Under the pieces are notes generated by a model. The model was not told where the DNA came from, made no database searches, and saw only the letters and a list, made by a program, of their open reading frames with translations. A DNA stretch of 44,455 bases, taken from positions 1-44,455 of the forward strand of contig DGDR01000075.1 of NCBI GenBank assembly GCA_002385545.1. The letters run 5' to 3'. Source of the DNA: Clostridium sp. UBA3947. Its GTDB lineage: Bacteria; Bacillota; Clostridia; Clostridiales; Clostridiaceae. Each line of letters begins with the position of its first letter. The stretch's first letter is position 1. A program made the position numbers and the translations under genes. Shown piece after piece: positions 32,282 through 39,513 of the stretch.

Positions 32282-32895
32282 AAATTAATTACTACTCTTC
32301 TATAAGGTTCTTCACCTTCGCTAAAGGTTTCAACATATTGATCATTTTGAAGGGCTGAATGTATTATTCTTCTTTCATATGGATTCATAGGTTCAAGCTT
32401 AAAACTTTTACCGGTTTTTCTAACCTTATAAGCTGTTTTATTTGCAAGTCTCTTTAAGGTTTCTTCTCTCTTAGCCCTATAATTTTCTGTATCAAGTAAA
32501 ACTCTCTTATACTCTGCATCCTGTTCTTTATTAACTACTAGGCTAACAAGATATTGAAGTGAGTCTAAAGTTTCTCCTCTGTACCCGATTATTATTCCCA
32601 TATCTGGTCCCACAAGATTAATCTTTAATACATCATCTTCTTCCTTAACCCTAATCTCAGCCTTAACACCCATAGAATTTAGTACATCTCTTAAAAAAGT
32701 TTTTGCGTCATAAACATAGTCCTTTTTGACCTTGACTTTTATTCTTGCTGGCTTTGCACCAATAAGCTTAAAAAGTCCTTTACTGCCTTCATCTAAGACT
32801 TCTACTTCAACCCTATCTTCAGTTACATTTAGTTCTGCTAAAGCTGCTTTTAAAGCATCTTCCACAGACTTACCGGTCATTTCAATGATTTTCAT
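32269..32895 (-). CDS. jag: RNA-binding protein Jag / KhpB
   Basis: The 208-residue protein has an N-terminal Jag domain (EMTGKSVEDALKAALAELN), then a KH domain with the GYRGETLDSLQYL loop (IIGYRGETL) and a C-terminal R3H domain with MNPYERRIIHSAL. It binds RNA and, with KhpA, affects cell-wall synthesis and RNA regulation in other Firmicutes. ATG 32895. It lies between yidC and mnmE in the standard oriC-proximal order, and a terminator separates it from mnmE. Confidence 0.96.
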   Translation of the reverse strand: MKIIEMTGKSVEDALKAALAELNVTEDRVEVEVLDEGSKGLFKLIGAKPARIKVKVKKDYVYDAKTFLRDVLNSMGVKAEIRVKEEDDVLKINLVGPDMGIIIGYRGETLDSLQYLVSLVVNKEQDAEYKRVLLDTENYRAKREETLKRLANKTAYKVRKTGKSFKLEPMNPYERRIIHSALQNDQYVETFSEGEEPYRRVVINLKKA

Positions 32896-32930
32896 ACCCT
32901 ACGCACCCACCTTTTTTATATTAAAAGGTA

Positions 32931-33689
32931 TTATTTTTTACCTTTCTTTTTACTACTTCCATTAGCCTTTGGTAATGAGCTGTTGCTTTTTACTTCCTTC
33001 GAAACATCTTTGCTGCTTTTTACATCATCATCTTTTTTATTACTAGATATATATCCCATTTTTCTCATAAATAAGTTTTGTAAGAATCCAAAAACACTGT
33101 TAGCAACCAAGTAAACACCTAATCCTGCTGCTACACTGTATGTCATAAAAGCAGAAAGAGCAGTCATCATTACGTTAGTTGTACCCATAGCCTTTGCCTG
33201 AGGATTATCCCCTTTAGGCATAAGAATAGTGGTAGAAAAATATGCTGATAATGCAGATATTATTGTTAATGGTATATTGCCGTTTAAGCTTAAATCTGGA
33301 ATTAAAGGTGTAAAGCTTAAACCCTTTAATTCTGGCTGTAGCTCTCTAATTAAAGCGTACATAGCAACAAATATTGGCATCTGAATCAATAAAGGCAAAC
33401 ATCCACCTACAGGACTTGCTCCTGATTCCTGCCAAAGCTTAACTGATTCTTCTTGTAACTTTTTAGGATCATTTTTATATTTATTTTGGATTTCCTGTAA
33501 TTTGGGCTGAATTTCCTGCATTTTTGCTTGAGACTTAGACTGCTTGATATTTATAGGAAGTAATAATATCTTGATTATTAAGGTAAATAGTATGATTGAG
33601 AAACCATATGTATATCCCGCCGATAATCCAAAGATTTCAACGAAACCTTTTATGTAATGAAATATTGTAGTTAATATATTAGCTATCAC
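32931..33689 (-). CDS. yidC: Membrane protein insertase YidC / SpoIIIJ
   Basis: Inserts membrane proteins, alone or with SecYEG. The 252-residue protein has about five membrane helices and the Gram-positive short form without a periplasmic domain. Conserved features are ILFTLIIKILLLPINIKQSKS, GASPVGGCLPLLIQMPIFVAMYALIREL and the Lys/Ser-rich cytosolic tail. There is no lipobox Cys. GTG 33689 lies eight nt after AGGAGG. Confidence 0.97.
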   Translation of the reverse strand: MIANILTTIFHYIKGFVEIFGLSAGYTYGFSIILFTLIIKILLLPINIKQSKSQAKMQEIQPKLQEIQNKYKNDPKKLQEESVKLWQESGASPVGGCLPLLIQMPIFVAMYALIRELQPELKGLSFTPLIPDLSLNGNIPLTIISALSAYFSTTILMPKGDNPQAKAMGTTNVMMTALSAFMTYSVAAGLGVYLVANSVFGFLQNLFMRKMGYISSNKKDDDVKSSKDVSKEVKSNSSLPKANGSSKKKGKK

Positions 33690-33708
33690 CTAGTTAACCT
33701 CCTGAATC

Positions 33709-33918
33709 TTATTTTACGGGATCATATCCTCCTTTATTATAAGGGTGACACCTTAAAATTCTTTTTATTGCCATAAAGCTACCCTTAAGTGCACCATACT
33801 TTTCAATAGCATCCAAGGCATATTGAGAACAGGTTGGATAAAACCTGCAGCTTGGTTTTTTTAAAGGAGATATATATTTTCTATAAAATCTAATCATGGC
33901 CATTAGTATTTTTCTCAT
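33709..33918 (-). CDS. yidD: Membrane protein insertion efficiency factor YidD
   Basis: The 69-residue protein has an amphipathic N-terminus (MIRFYRKYISPLKKPSCRFYPTCSQYA), the conserved YPTCSQYA and RCHPYNKGGYDPV. It assists YidC-dependent insertion. ATG 33918 overlaps rnpA by 29 nt, and internal Met codons at 6 and 8 are alternative starts because no strong ribosome-binding site is visible. Confidence 0.95.
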   Translation of the reverse strand: MRKILMAMIRFYRKYISPLKKPSCRFYPTCSQYALDAIEKYGALKGSFMAIKRILRCHPYNKGGYDPVK

Positions 33919-34267
33919 TTTGATACAGACCTGCCTTCTTAAACAGCTTCTTCATAGCTGCTTCAATTTCCCAATAGCTCTTATCCTTTGCTGCTGTTCT
34001 TGCGACAAATACCAGGTCATATTTTTTACTTATATTTTCACAATTCAACCTATAACTTTCACTTATCAATCTCTTTACTCTACTTCTTACTACACTCTTA
34101 CCAACTTTTTTACTAACAGATATACCTACTCTATTAATATCCTTACCATCTACTGAATTTCTATTATTCTTAAATATGTACAAGACTAACAAATCTGTAG
34201 AAAAAGATTTTCCTTTTCTATATACTAACCTAAAATCCGTATTCTTACGTAACCTTTGAATCTTCAT
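33890..34267 (-). CDS. rnpA: Ribonuclease P protein component
   Basis: The 125-residue basic protein partner of the RNase P ribozyme in 5' tRNA processing. It has RLRKNTDFRLVYRKGKSFS, GISVSKKVGKSVVRSRVKRLISESYR (the conserved RNR-like helix region) and DLVFVARTAA. ATG 34267 lies downstream of rpmH. The two genes are separated by an attenuator-like hairpin. Confidence 0.96.
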   Translation of the reverse strand: MKIQRLRKNTDFRLVYRKGKSFSTDLLVLYIFKNNRNSVDGKDINRVGISVSKKVGKSVVRSRVKRLISESYRLNCENISKKYDLVFVARTAAKDKSYWEIEAAMKKLFKKAGLYQNEKNTNGHD

Positions 34268-34302
34268 TAAAATTCACGTCACCCCATTTACTGCAATTAC
34301 AG

Positions 34303-34324
34303 AAAAAGGCCACAAAAGCGGCCC
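34303..34324 (-). terminator. Attenuator-like terminator between rpmH and rnpA
   Basis: On the minus strand, GGCCGC (34323-34318)-TTTT-GTGGCC (34313-34308), with one G-U pair, is followed by TTTTTC. It starts one nt after the rpmH stop, so a part of the transcripts would end there, making L34 mRNA more abundant than rnpA mRNA. Confidence 0.75.
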
Positions 34325-34459
34325 TTATGCTGTCAATCTTTTTCTACCTTTTTGTCTTCTTCTCTTAAGAACGTTTCTTCCAGATAGAGTACTCATTCTT
34401 TTTCTGAAACCATGTTCTCTCTTTCTCTGTTTCTTTTTTGGTTGATAAGTCATGAACAT
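34325..34459 (-). CDS. rpmH: 50S ribosomal protein L34
   Basis: A 44-residue, highly basic protein (MFMTYQPKKKQRKRE, then HGFRKRM, SGRNVL and RRRQKGRKRLTA). ATG 34459 is preceded by a short AGG; an ATG two codons in (34453) is an alternative. It is the first gene of the leftward rpmH-rnpA-yidD-yidC-jag set, and dnaA lies upstream in the opposite direction. Confidence 0.97.
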   Translation of the reverse strand: MFMTYQPKKKQRKREHGFRKRMSTLSGRNVLKRRRQKGRKRLTA

Positions 34460-34990
34460 CCTAACTACACCCCCTTTATTGCTGGTGTTTATAGCAATTT
34501 TCTTACTACCAATTTAATGTATTAATAGTTTTACCATATAATTATATCTATTGCTTAAATATATGTCAAGAACACATATTGTCCTATTTTCTACACCTCT
34601 TGTTGATAACTTTATTGAATTATCCACTTTTTTTGTGGATAACTTCTTGAATAGACCCCTACGATTTGCTATTATTAATATAAACATGTTGATAAATTAT
34701 TTGTCGAACAAGTTATCCACACTTGTTGATAATTTTGTGGATAACTTGTTCATTATCTCTGCATAACTTTTGTTAAGTTTTTTGAATTTGGCTTATTTAC
34801 TAGCTTTATAAAGGCTTGAACAATGTTATTAATTTTTTTTGGACGCATGTGAATAATGAAATTATCCACAAATTTTATTAACATGTGAATAATTTTATCT
34901 ACATTTGTCAACAAATTTAAACACATAGCTTGGACCTGTTGATAAAGTTGTGAATAAATTTTTAAAATTTTTAGACTGGAGGATAAAAAA
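34460..34990. other. oriC: oriC upstream region: DnaA-box cluster
   Basis: The 531-bp rpmH-dnaA gap carries many DnaA boxes (TTATCCACA-like). Exact: 34634-34642 (minus), 34713-34721 (plus), 34736-34744 (minus), 34862-34870 (plus). One mismatch: 34620-34628 (plus). TTATTCACA type on the minus strand: 34848-34856, 34884-34892, 34949-34957. TTATCAACA type on the minus strand: 34601-34609, 34687-34695, 34724-34732, 34937-34945. The first sub-cluster, spanning 34601-34744, is densest. It forms one half of a bipartite origin and probably autoregulates dnaA. A weak dnaA promoter could be TTGAAT (34782-34787) with TTTATA (34805-34810). Confidence 0.9.
34701..34708 (+). promoter_or_regulatory. Spo0A-box-like site in oriC
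   Basis: TTGTCGAA matches the 0A-box core TGTCGAA exactly. It lies four bases before the exact DnaA box at 34713-34721. In B. subtilis Spo0A binds oriC at such sites. No spo0A is in the window. Confidence 0.45.
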
Positions 34991-36334
34991 ATGAGCGCCC
35001 AATTATATGATTTATGGGAAAAAACATTGAATATAATCAAAGGCGAGCTTACAGAAGTAAGTTTTAACACATGGATCAAAAGTGCCATTCCTCTATCCAT
35101 AACCGAGGATACGATAAAATTAGGAGTTCCAAATGACTTTACAAAAGAAATTCTGGATACTCGCTATAAGGAATTATTGATCAATGCTATAAAGCTCATT
35201 TCAAACAAACGCTATAATATAGAGTTTACAATTGCTTCAGAAGAAGCTGTAACTGCTGAAAAATCCGAAACTGAAAATAAGAAAAACGTGCAGGCAACTG
35301 ATGAAATGATTGCAACTCTAAATCCTAAGTACACCTTTGATTCTTTCGTTATAGGTAATAGTAATAGATTTGCTCATGCAGCCTCCTTAGCTGTAGCAGA
35401 ATCACCAGCTAAGGCTTATAACCCTCTATTTATATACGGGGGAGTTGGTCTAGGTAAGACCCACTTAATGCATGCCATTGGACATTTTATACTCCAAGCA
35501 AATCCTAAGGCTAGAGTTGTTTACGTTTCTTCTGAAAAGTTTACTAATGAATTAATTAACTCTATTAAAGATGATTCAAATATAGAATTCAGAAATAAAT
35601 ATAGAAATGTCGATGTCCTCCTTATAGATGATATTCAATTCATCGCTGGTAAAGAAAGAACGCAAGAAGAATTCTTCCACACATTTAATGCCTTACATGA
35701 AGCAAATAAACAGATAATTCTATCTAGTGATCGTCCTCCTAAGGAAATTCCTACCTTAGAAGATAGACTTCGCTCCAGATTTGAGTGGGGACTTATCGCA
35801 GATATTCAGCCACCAGACTTTGAAACTAGAATAGCAATTCTAAAAAAGAAGGCGGATGTTGAAAAGCTTGATATTCCTAATGAGGTTATGGTTTATATAG
35901 CCTCTCAAATCAAGTCAAATATTAGAGAATTAGAGGGTGCTCTTATAAGAATTGTTGCCTATTCCTCACTAACTAATAGGGAAATTAGCGTAGATTTAGC
36001 TTCTGAGGCACTTAAGGATATAATATCTAACAAAAAAAATAGACAGATTACTATAGAATATATCCAAGAAGCTGTTGCTGCTTACTACAATCTAAAAGTA
36101 GATGATTTAAAATCTCAAAGAAGGACTCGTAATGTAGCTTTTCCTAGGCAGATAGCCATGTACTTAGCTAGAAAGCTTACTGATATGTCTTTACCAAAGA
36201 TAGGTGAAGAATTTGGTGGTAGAGATCACACCACAGTAATACATGCTTATGAAAAAATATCTGAAAGCTTGCAGAAGGATGAAAGCCTGCAAAGTACTAT
36301 TAATGACTTATCCAAGAAGATCGGTCAAGAATAA
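34991..36334 (+). CDS. dnaA: Chromosomal replication initiator DnaA
   Basis: The 447-residue AAA+ initiator. Domain I (about 1-75) comes before a short variable linker (about 85-108). Domain III has Walker A GGVGLGKTH (150-158) and Walker B VDVLLIDDIQFIAGKERTQEEFFHTFN. Domain IV ends with the DNA-binding signature GGRDHTTVIHAYEKI. ATG 34991 follows CTGGAGG. It is flanked on both sides by DnaA-box clusters. Confidence 0.99.
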   Translation: MSAQLYDLWEKTLNIIKGELTEVSFNTWIKSAIPLSITEDTIKLGVPNDFTKEILDTRYKELLINAIKLISNKRYNIEFTIASEEAVTAEKSETENKKNVQATDEMIATLNPKYTFDSFVIGNSNRFAHAASLAVAESPAKAYNPLFIYGGVGLGKTHLMHAIGHFILQANPKARVVYVSSEKFTNELINSIKDDSNIEFRNKYRNVDVLLIDDIQFIAGKERTQEEFFHTFNALHEANKQIILSSDRPPKEIPTLEDRLRSRFEWGLIADIQPPDFETRIAILKKKADVEKLDIPNEVMVYIASQIKSNIRELEGALIRIVAYSSLTNREISVDLASEALKDIISNKKNRQITIEYIQEAVAAYYNLKVDDLKSQRRTRNVAFPRQIAMYLARKLTDMSLPKIGEEFGGRDHTTVIHAYEKISESLQKDESLQSTINDLSKKIGQE

Positions 36335-36580
36335 TCCACAACTGTGGATAATTACTATGGATTGTTTGTGGATAACTTAAATATGATATAATTTTAGTTG
36401 AACAATGTGGATAAGTATAAAAATTTCTCACCATCTTATCCACAATTTATTATGTTCAATTTTTGTGAATTATCAACAGTTAGAAGTACTTTTCCACATA
36501 TCCACAGGCCCTACTACTACTACTACTAATTAAATATATATACCTAACCTATATATAGAGAAGACTAAACCTGTGAATAA
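36332..36580. other. oriC: oriC downstream region: DnaA boxes in the dnaA-dnaN gap
   Basis: Exact boxes: 36343-36351, 36367-36375 and 36406-36414 (minus), and 36436-36444 (plus). Variant boxes: 36332-36340 (overlapping the dnaA stop), 36464-36472 (minus), 36470-36478 (TTATCAACA), 36490-36498, 36498-36506 and 36572-36580 (minus). The plus-strand pair at 36490-36506 is placed directly before the unwinding element. Confidence 0.92.
36490..36560 (+). other. oriC: Basal origin unwinding element with DnaA-trios
   Basis: In order: two touching DnaA boxes (TTTTCCACA, ATATCCACA; 36490-36506), a GC clamp GGCCC, six CTA triplets (36511-36528), then an AT-rich stretch (ATTAAATATATATA). CTA on this strand is the complement of the 3'-GAT-5' DnaA-trio, on which DnaA filaments grow to melt DNA. 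The order and spacing match the known Bacillus unwinding element, and the trio run is perfect and unusually regular. Confidence 0.9.
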
Positions 36581-36614
36581 ATTAATCAACAATTTAGATT
36601 AAGGAGGTACCTTT

Positions 36615-37718
36615 ATGAAATTTGTTTGCAAAAAGAATATTCTTCAGGAAGCAATATCAATAGCTCAAAAAGCTGTAACTGGAAAATCAACTATGCCTGT
36701 GTTAGAAGGATTACTAATTAAGGCAGAAGGCAATACTTTAACTATTATCGGTTCTGATACAGACTTAAGTATAGAAACAAAATGTGAAATTGAATGCTAT
36801 ACTCCAGGAAGTGTAGTTGTAGATGCAAAGATCTTTGGTGAAATTATTAGAAAGTTACCTAACGATATGGTTGAAATAACAACCTCAGAAAACAACACCA
36901 TAGAAATTTATTGTCAGAAATCTAAGTTCTCATTAATGCACATGAATGCAAGTGATTATCCAACTTTACCAACTATCAATGAAAATATGATTTTTAATGT
37001 ACCACAAGGTGTATTAAAAAACTTGATAAAGGGAACAATTTTTGCTATTGCACAGGATGAAACAAGACCAATACTAACTGGTGTACTTTTTGAAGTTAAG
37101 GATGGCAGACTGAATATGGTAGCATTGGATGGCTATAGACTTGCATTAAAGAGGGAGTACATAGACACTAATAACACCATCAGCTCAGTAATTCCAGGAA
37201 AAACCTTAAATGAAATTTCAAAAATCCTAGATGATAGTGAAGAAGTAACAAATATTACATTTACAACAAATCACATCTTATTCAACCTAGGTAATACAAA
37301 GGTTATATCAAGATTACTGGAAGGAGAATTTATTAAATATTCCTCCATTATTCCAGAGGAATACAACTTAAAAATCACAGCTAAAAGGAATGAACTGTTA
37401 AACTGTATAGAAAGGGCCTCATTATTAGCTAAAGAAGGAAATACTAACCTTATAAAATTGAATATTCAGGAAGACAACCTAATAATAACCTCCAATTCTC
37501 AATTGGGAAAGGTGAAAGAAGAATTGTCTATAATTTTGCAAGGTCAACCTTTAGAAATTGCATTTAACTCAAAGTATCTTATAGATGTGCTCAAGATAAT
37601 GGAAGAGGAAGAAATAGACATGGAATTTACCAGCGCTGTAAGCCCATGTATCATAAGAAATAAGGAGAAGGACGACTGTATTTACCTAGTTCTTCCTGTT
37701 AGATTGCGTAATAACTAA
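36615..37718 (+). CDS. dnaN: DNA polymerase III sliding clamp (beta subunit)
   Basis: A 367-residue ring subunit made of three similar clamp domains. It has MKFVCKKNILQEAISIAQKAV, then MPVLEGLLIKAEG, and the C-terminal VSPCIIRNKE-type loop and LVLPVRLRN end. ATG 36615 follows AAGGAGG. It lies directly downstream of the unwinding element. Confidence 0.98.
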   Translation: MKFVCKKNILQEAISIAQKAVTGKSTMPVLEGLLIKAEGNTLTIIGSDTDLSIETKCEIECYTPGSVVVDAKIFGEIIRKLPNDMVEITTSENNTIEIYCQKSKFSLMHMNASDYPTLPTINENMIFNVPQGVLKNLIKGTIFAIAQDETRPILTGVLFEVKDGRLNMVALDGYRLALKREYIDTNNTISSVIPGKTLNEISKILDDSEEVTNITFTTNHILFNLGNTKVISRLLEGEFIKYSSIIPEEYNLKITAKRNELLNCIERASLLAKEGNTNLIKLNIQEDNLIITSNSQLGKVKEELSIILQGQPLEIAFNSKYLIDVLKIMEEEEIDMEFTSAVSPCIIRNKEKDDCIYLVLPVRLRNN

Positions 37719-37796
37719 AATTTTCGATGAAAGCATTAACTGACAGTGGTCAATAATATAGCAAGGGAGGGAAGGAGCTTTAAAAGTTCCTCAAAG

Positions 37797-38006
37797 ATGA
37801 AAGAAATAAAAATAACTACAGAGTTTATAAAGCTAGATTCTTTTTTAAAGTGGTGTGGAGAATTTGAGATGGGATCCGATGCAAAAATGTTTATTTTGAA
37901 TGGCAATGTTAAGGTTAATGGTGAAGTGGAGCTTCGTAGAGGACGAAAGCTTAGAAACGGAGATATAGTTGAAATTCATAATGAACAATATAAAGTCATT
38001 CAATAA
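37797..38006 (+). CDS. yaaA: S4-domain RNA-binding protein YaaA/RlbA
   Basis: A 69-residue S4-like protein. IKITTEFIKLDSFLKWCGEFEMGSDAKMFILNG is followed by VKVNGEVELRRGRKLRNGD, the S4 signature. It sits between dnaN and recF as in most Firmicutes and may act in ribosome assembly. I choose ATG 37797 by homology. AAGGAG is about 19 nt upstream, and GGAGC/GTTCC could form a small hairpin between them; the start at 37746 has no ribosome-binding site. Confidence 0.93.
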   Translation: MKEIKITTEFIKLDSFLKWCGEFEMGSDAKMFILNGNVKVNGEVELRRGRKLRNGDIVEIHNEQYKVIQ

Positions 38007-38016
38007 AAAAATATTG

Positions 38017-38025
38017 TGATATAAT
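38017..38025 (+). promoter_or_regulatory. Extended -10 promoter before recF
   Basis: TGATATAAT (38017-38025) is an extended -10 box (TGnTATAAT) about 85 nt upstream of the recF start. No clear -35 box is visible. A GTTCC/GGAAC hairpin lies just downstream. Confidence 0.5.
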
Positions 38026-38110
38026 ATACATGGGTTCCTTGAGTAAAGCTATAGTTTCACTGGGAACAAGAGGTGTATAAAGATAAAACCAGAATGAACA
38101 GGTGTTTTGA

Positions 38111-39196
38111 ATGCATGTTAAATACTTACAAATACTAAATTATAGAAACTATAAAGAGCTATTTTTGGAGCTTAATGAGAATGTTAATGTTTTTATTGGC
38201 GATAATGCTCAGGGTAAGACTAATATACTTGAGAGTATATATTACTGCAGCTTTGGTCGTTCTCATAGAACAAACAAGGATAAGGAAGTTATTAAATGGA
38301 ATGAGAATAAGGCCTATATAAAGCTGTATGTTGTAAGGGAACGAATGGATAAAAAAATTGAGATTAAAATCCTGAAGGAAGGAAAGAAGGCCATAAATAT
38401 AAACTCTATCAAAATCAATAAGATTGCTGAGTTGATGGGAGTTTGTAATGTTGTTATGTTCTCACCTGAGGATTTAAAAATTGTTAAGGAATCTCCCGGT
38501 CATAGAAGGAGATTTCTTAACATGGAATTATGTCAATTGGATAGAAAATATTATTATAATTTGGTACAATATAATAAGGTCTTAATGGAGAGAAATACTG
38601 TATTAAAAGGGAAACAGATAGATGAATCCATATTAGATATATATGACGATCAATTGGCCAGCTTTGGTGAGTACGTAATAAAGCAAAGATTATGGTATAT
38701 AGAACAGCTTAACAAGTACGGAAAGAGTATTCACAAGGATATAACCTCAAACATGGAAGATGTAGAATTTGGATACTTATGTCAGTTGAAAGCCTTTGAT
38801 AATATTAAAATGGATTTGCTTCAGCTTTTGAAGAAAAACAGAGCCAGTGATATACTAAAGCACATCACATCTGTTGGACCTCACAGAGATGATTTTTATA
38901 TAAAGCTTAATGGTATTGATACAAGAAATTTTGGTTCACAAGGCCAACAGCGAACCTCAGTTTTAACTATTAAGTTTGCGTCCTTAAAAATAATCAAAGA
39001 GGTTACAGGGGAACATCCTATATTGCTGCTGGACGATGTTTTATCCGAATTAGACCTAAAAAGGCAAAAGTATGTATTGAATTCAATATCAGATGTGCAA
39101 ACCATAATAACTTGTACAGGAATTGAAGATATAAAACTTTATATAAACGATAAAGTATCCATTTTTTATGTTAAGGATGGTAGTGTAGGAATTTAA
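38111..39196 (+). CDS. recF: DNA recombination/repair protein RecF
   Basis: An SMC-like ATPase of 361 residues that helps load RecA at gaps. Visible are Walker A GDNAQGKT (30-37), the signature FGSQGQQRT and Walker B PILLLDDVLSELD. ATG 38111 follows AGGTG. It lies between yaaA and remB in conserved order. Confidence 0.97.
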   Translation: MHVKYLQILNYRNYKELFLELNENVNVFIGDNAQGKTNILESIYYCSFGRSHRTNKDKEVIKWNENKAYIKLYVVRERMDKKIEIKILKEGKKAININSIKINKIAELMGVCNVVMFSPEDLKIVKESPGHRRRFLNMELCQLDRKYYYNLVQYNKVLMERNTVLKGKQIDESILDIYDDQLASFGEYVIKQRLWYIEQLNKYGKSIHKDITSNMEDVEFGYLCQLKAFDNIKMDLLQLLKKNRASDILKHITSVGPHRDDFYIKLNGIDTRNFGSQGQQRTSVLTIKFASLKIIKEVTGEHPILLLDDVLSELDLKRQKYVLNSISDVQTIITCTGIEDIKLYINDKVSIFYVKDGSVGI

Positions 39197-39209
39197 GGGA
39201 GGATTAATT

Positions 39210-39470
39210 ATGTTTTTACATCTTGGTGAAAATGTTGTAGTTCCGGTTAAAGATATTATAGCTATATTTGATATGGAAGCCTCAGTTTATGGAACAGATA
39301 CGTCACAATTTTTGAGGTTGGCTGAAGAGGATGGCTTTGTGGAGAAAATAACTAACAAAATGCCAAAATCCTTTATTATAGCAGAGGTAAATAAGAAAAG
39401 CAAGATTTTTTTATCACCAATATCATCTTTAACATTGAGTAAAAGAATGGATAAATATTTGGAGGAATAG
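39210..39470 (+). CDS. remB: RemB-like (DUF370) protein
   Basis: An 86-residue protein of the DUF370/RemA family: MFLHLGENVVVPVKDIIAIFD and KSFIIAEV. RemA and RemB activate matrix genes in B. subtilis. The position recF-remB-gyrB is the same as there (YaaB). ATG 39210 follows GGGAGG. It probably forms an operon with recF (13-nt gap). Confidence 0.9.
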   Translation: MFLHLGENVVVPVKDIIAIFDMEASVYGTDTSQFLRLAEEDGFVEKITNKMPKSFIIAEVNKKSKIFLSPISSLTLSKRMDKYLEE

Positions 39471-39513
39471 AAGTAGAGAAAACTTTGCTATCTATATTAC
39501 GAGGAGGATGTTC

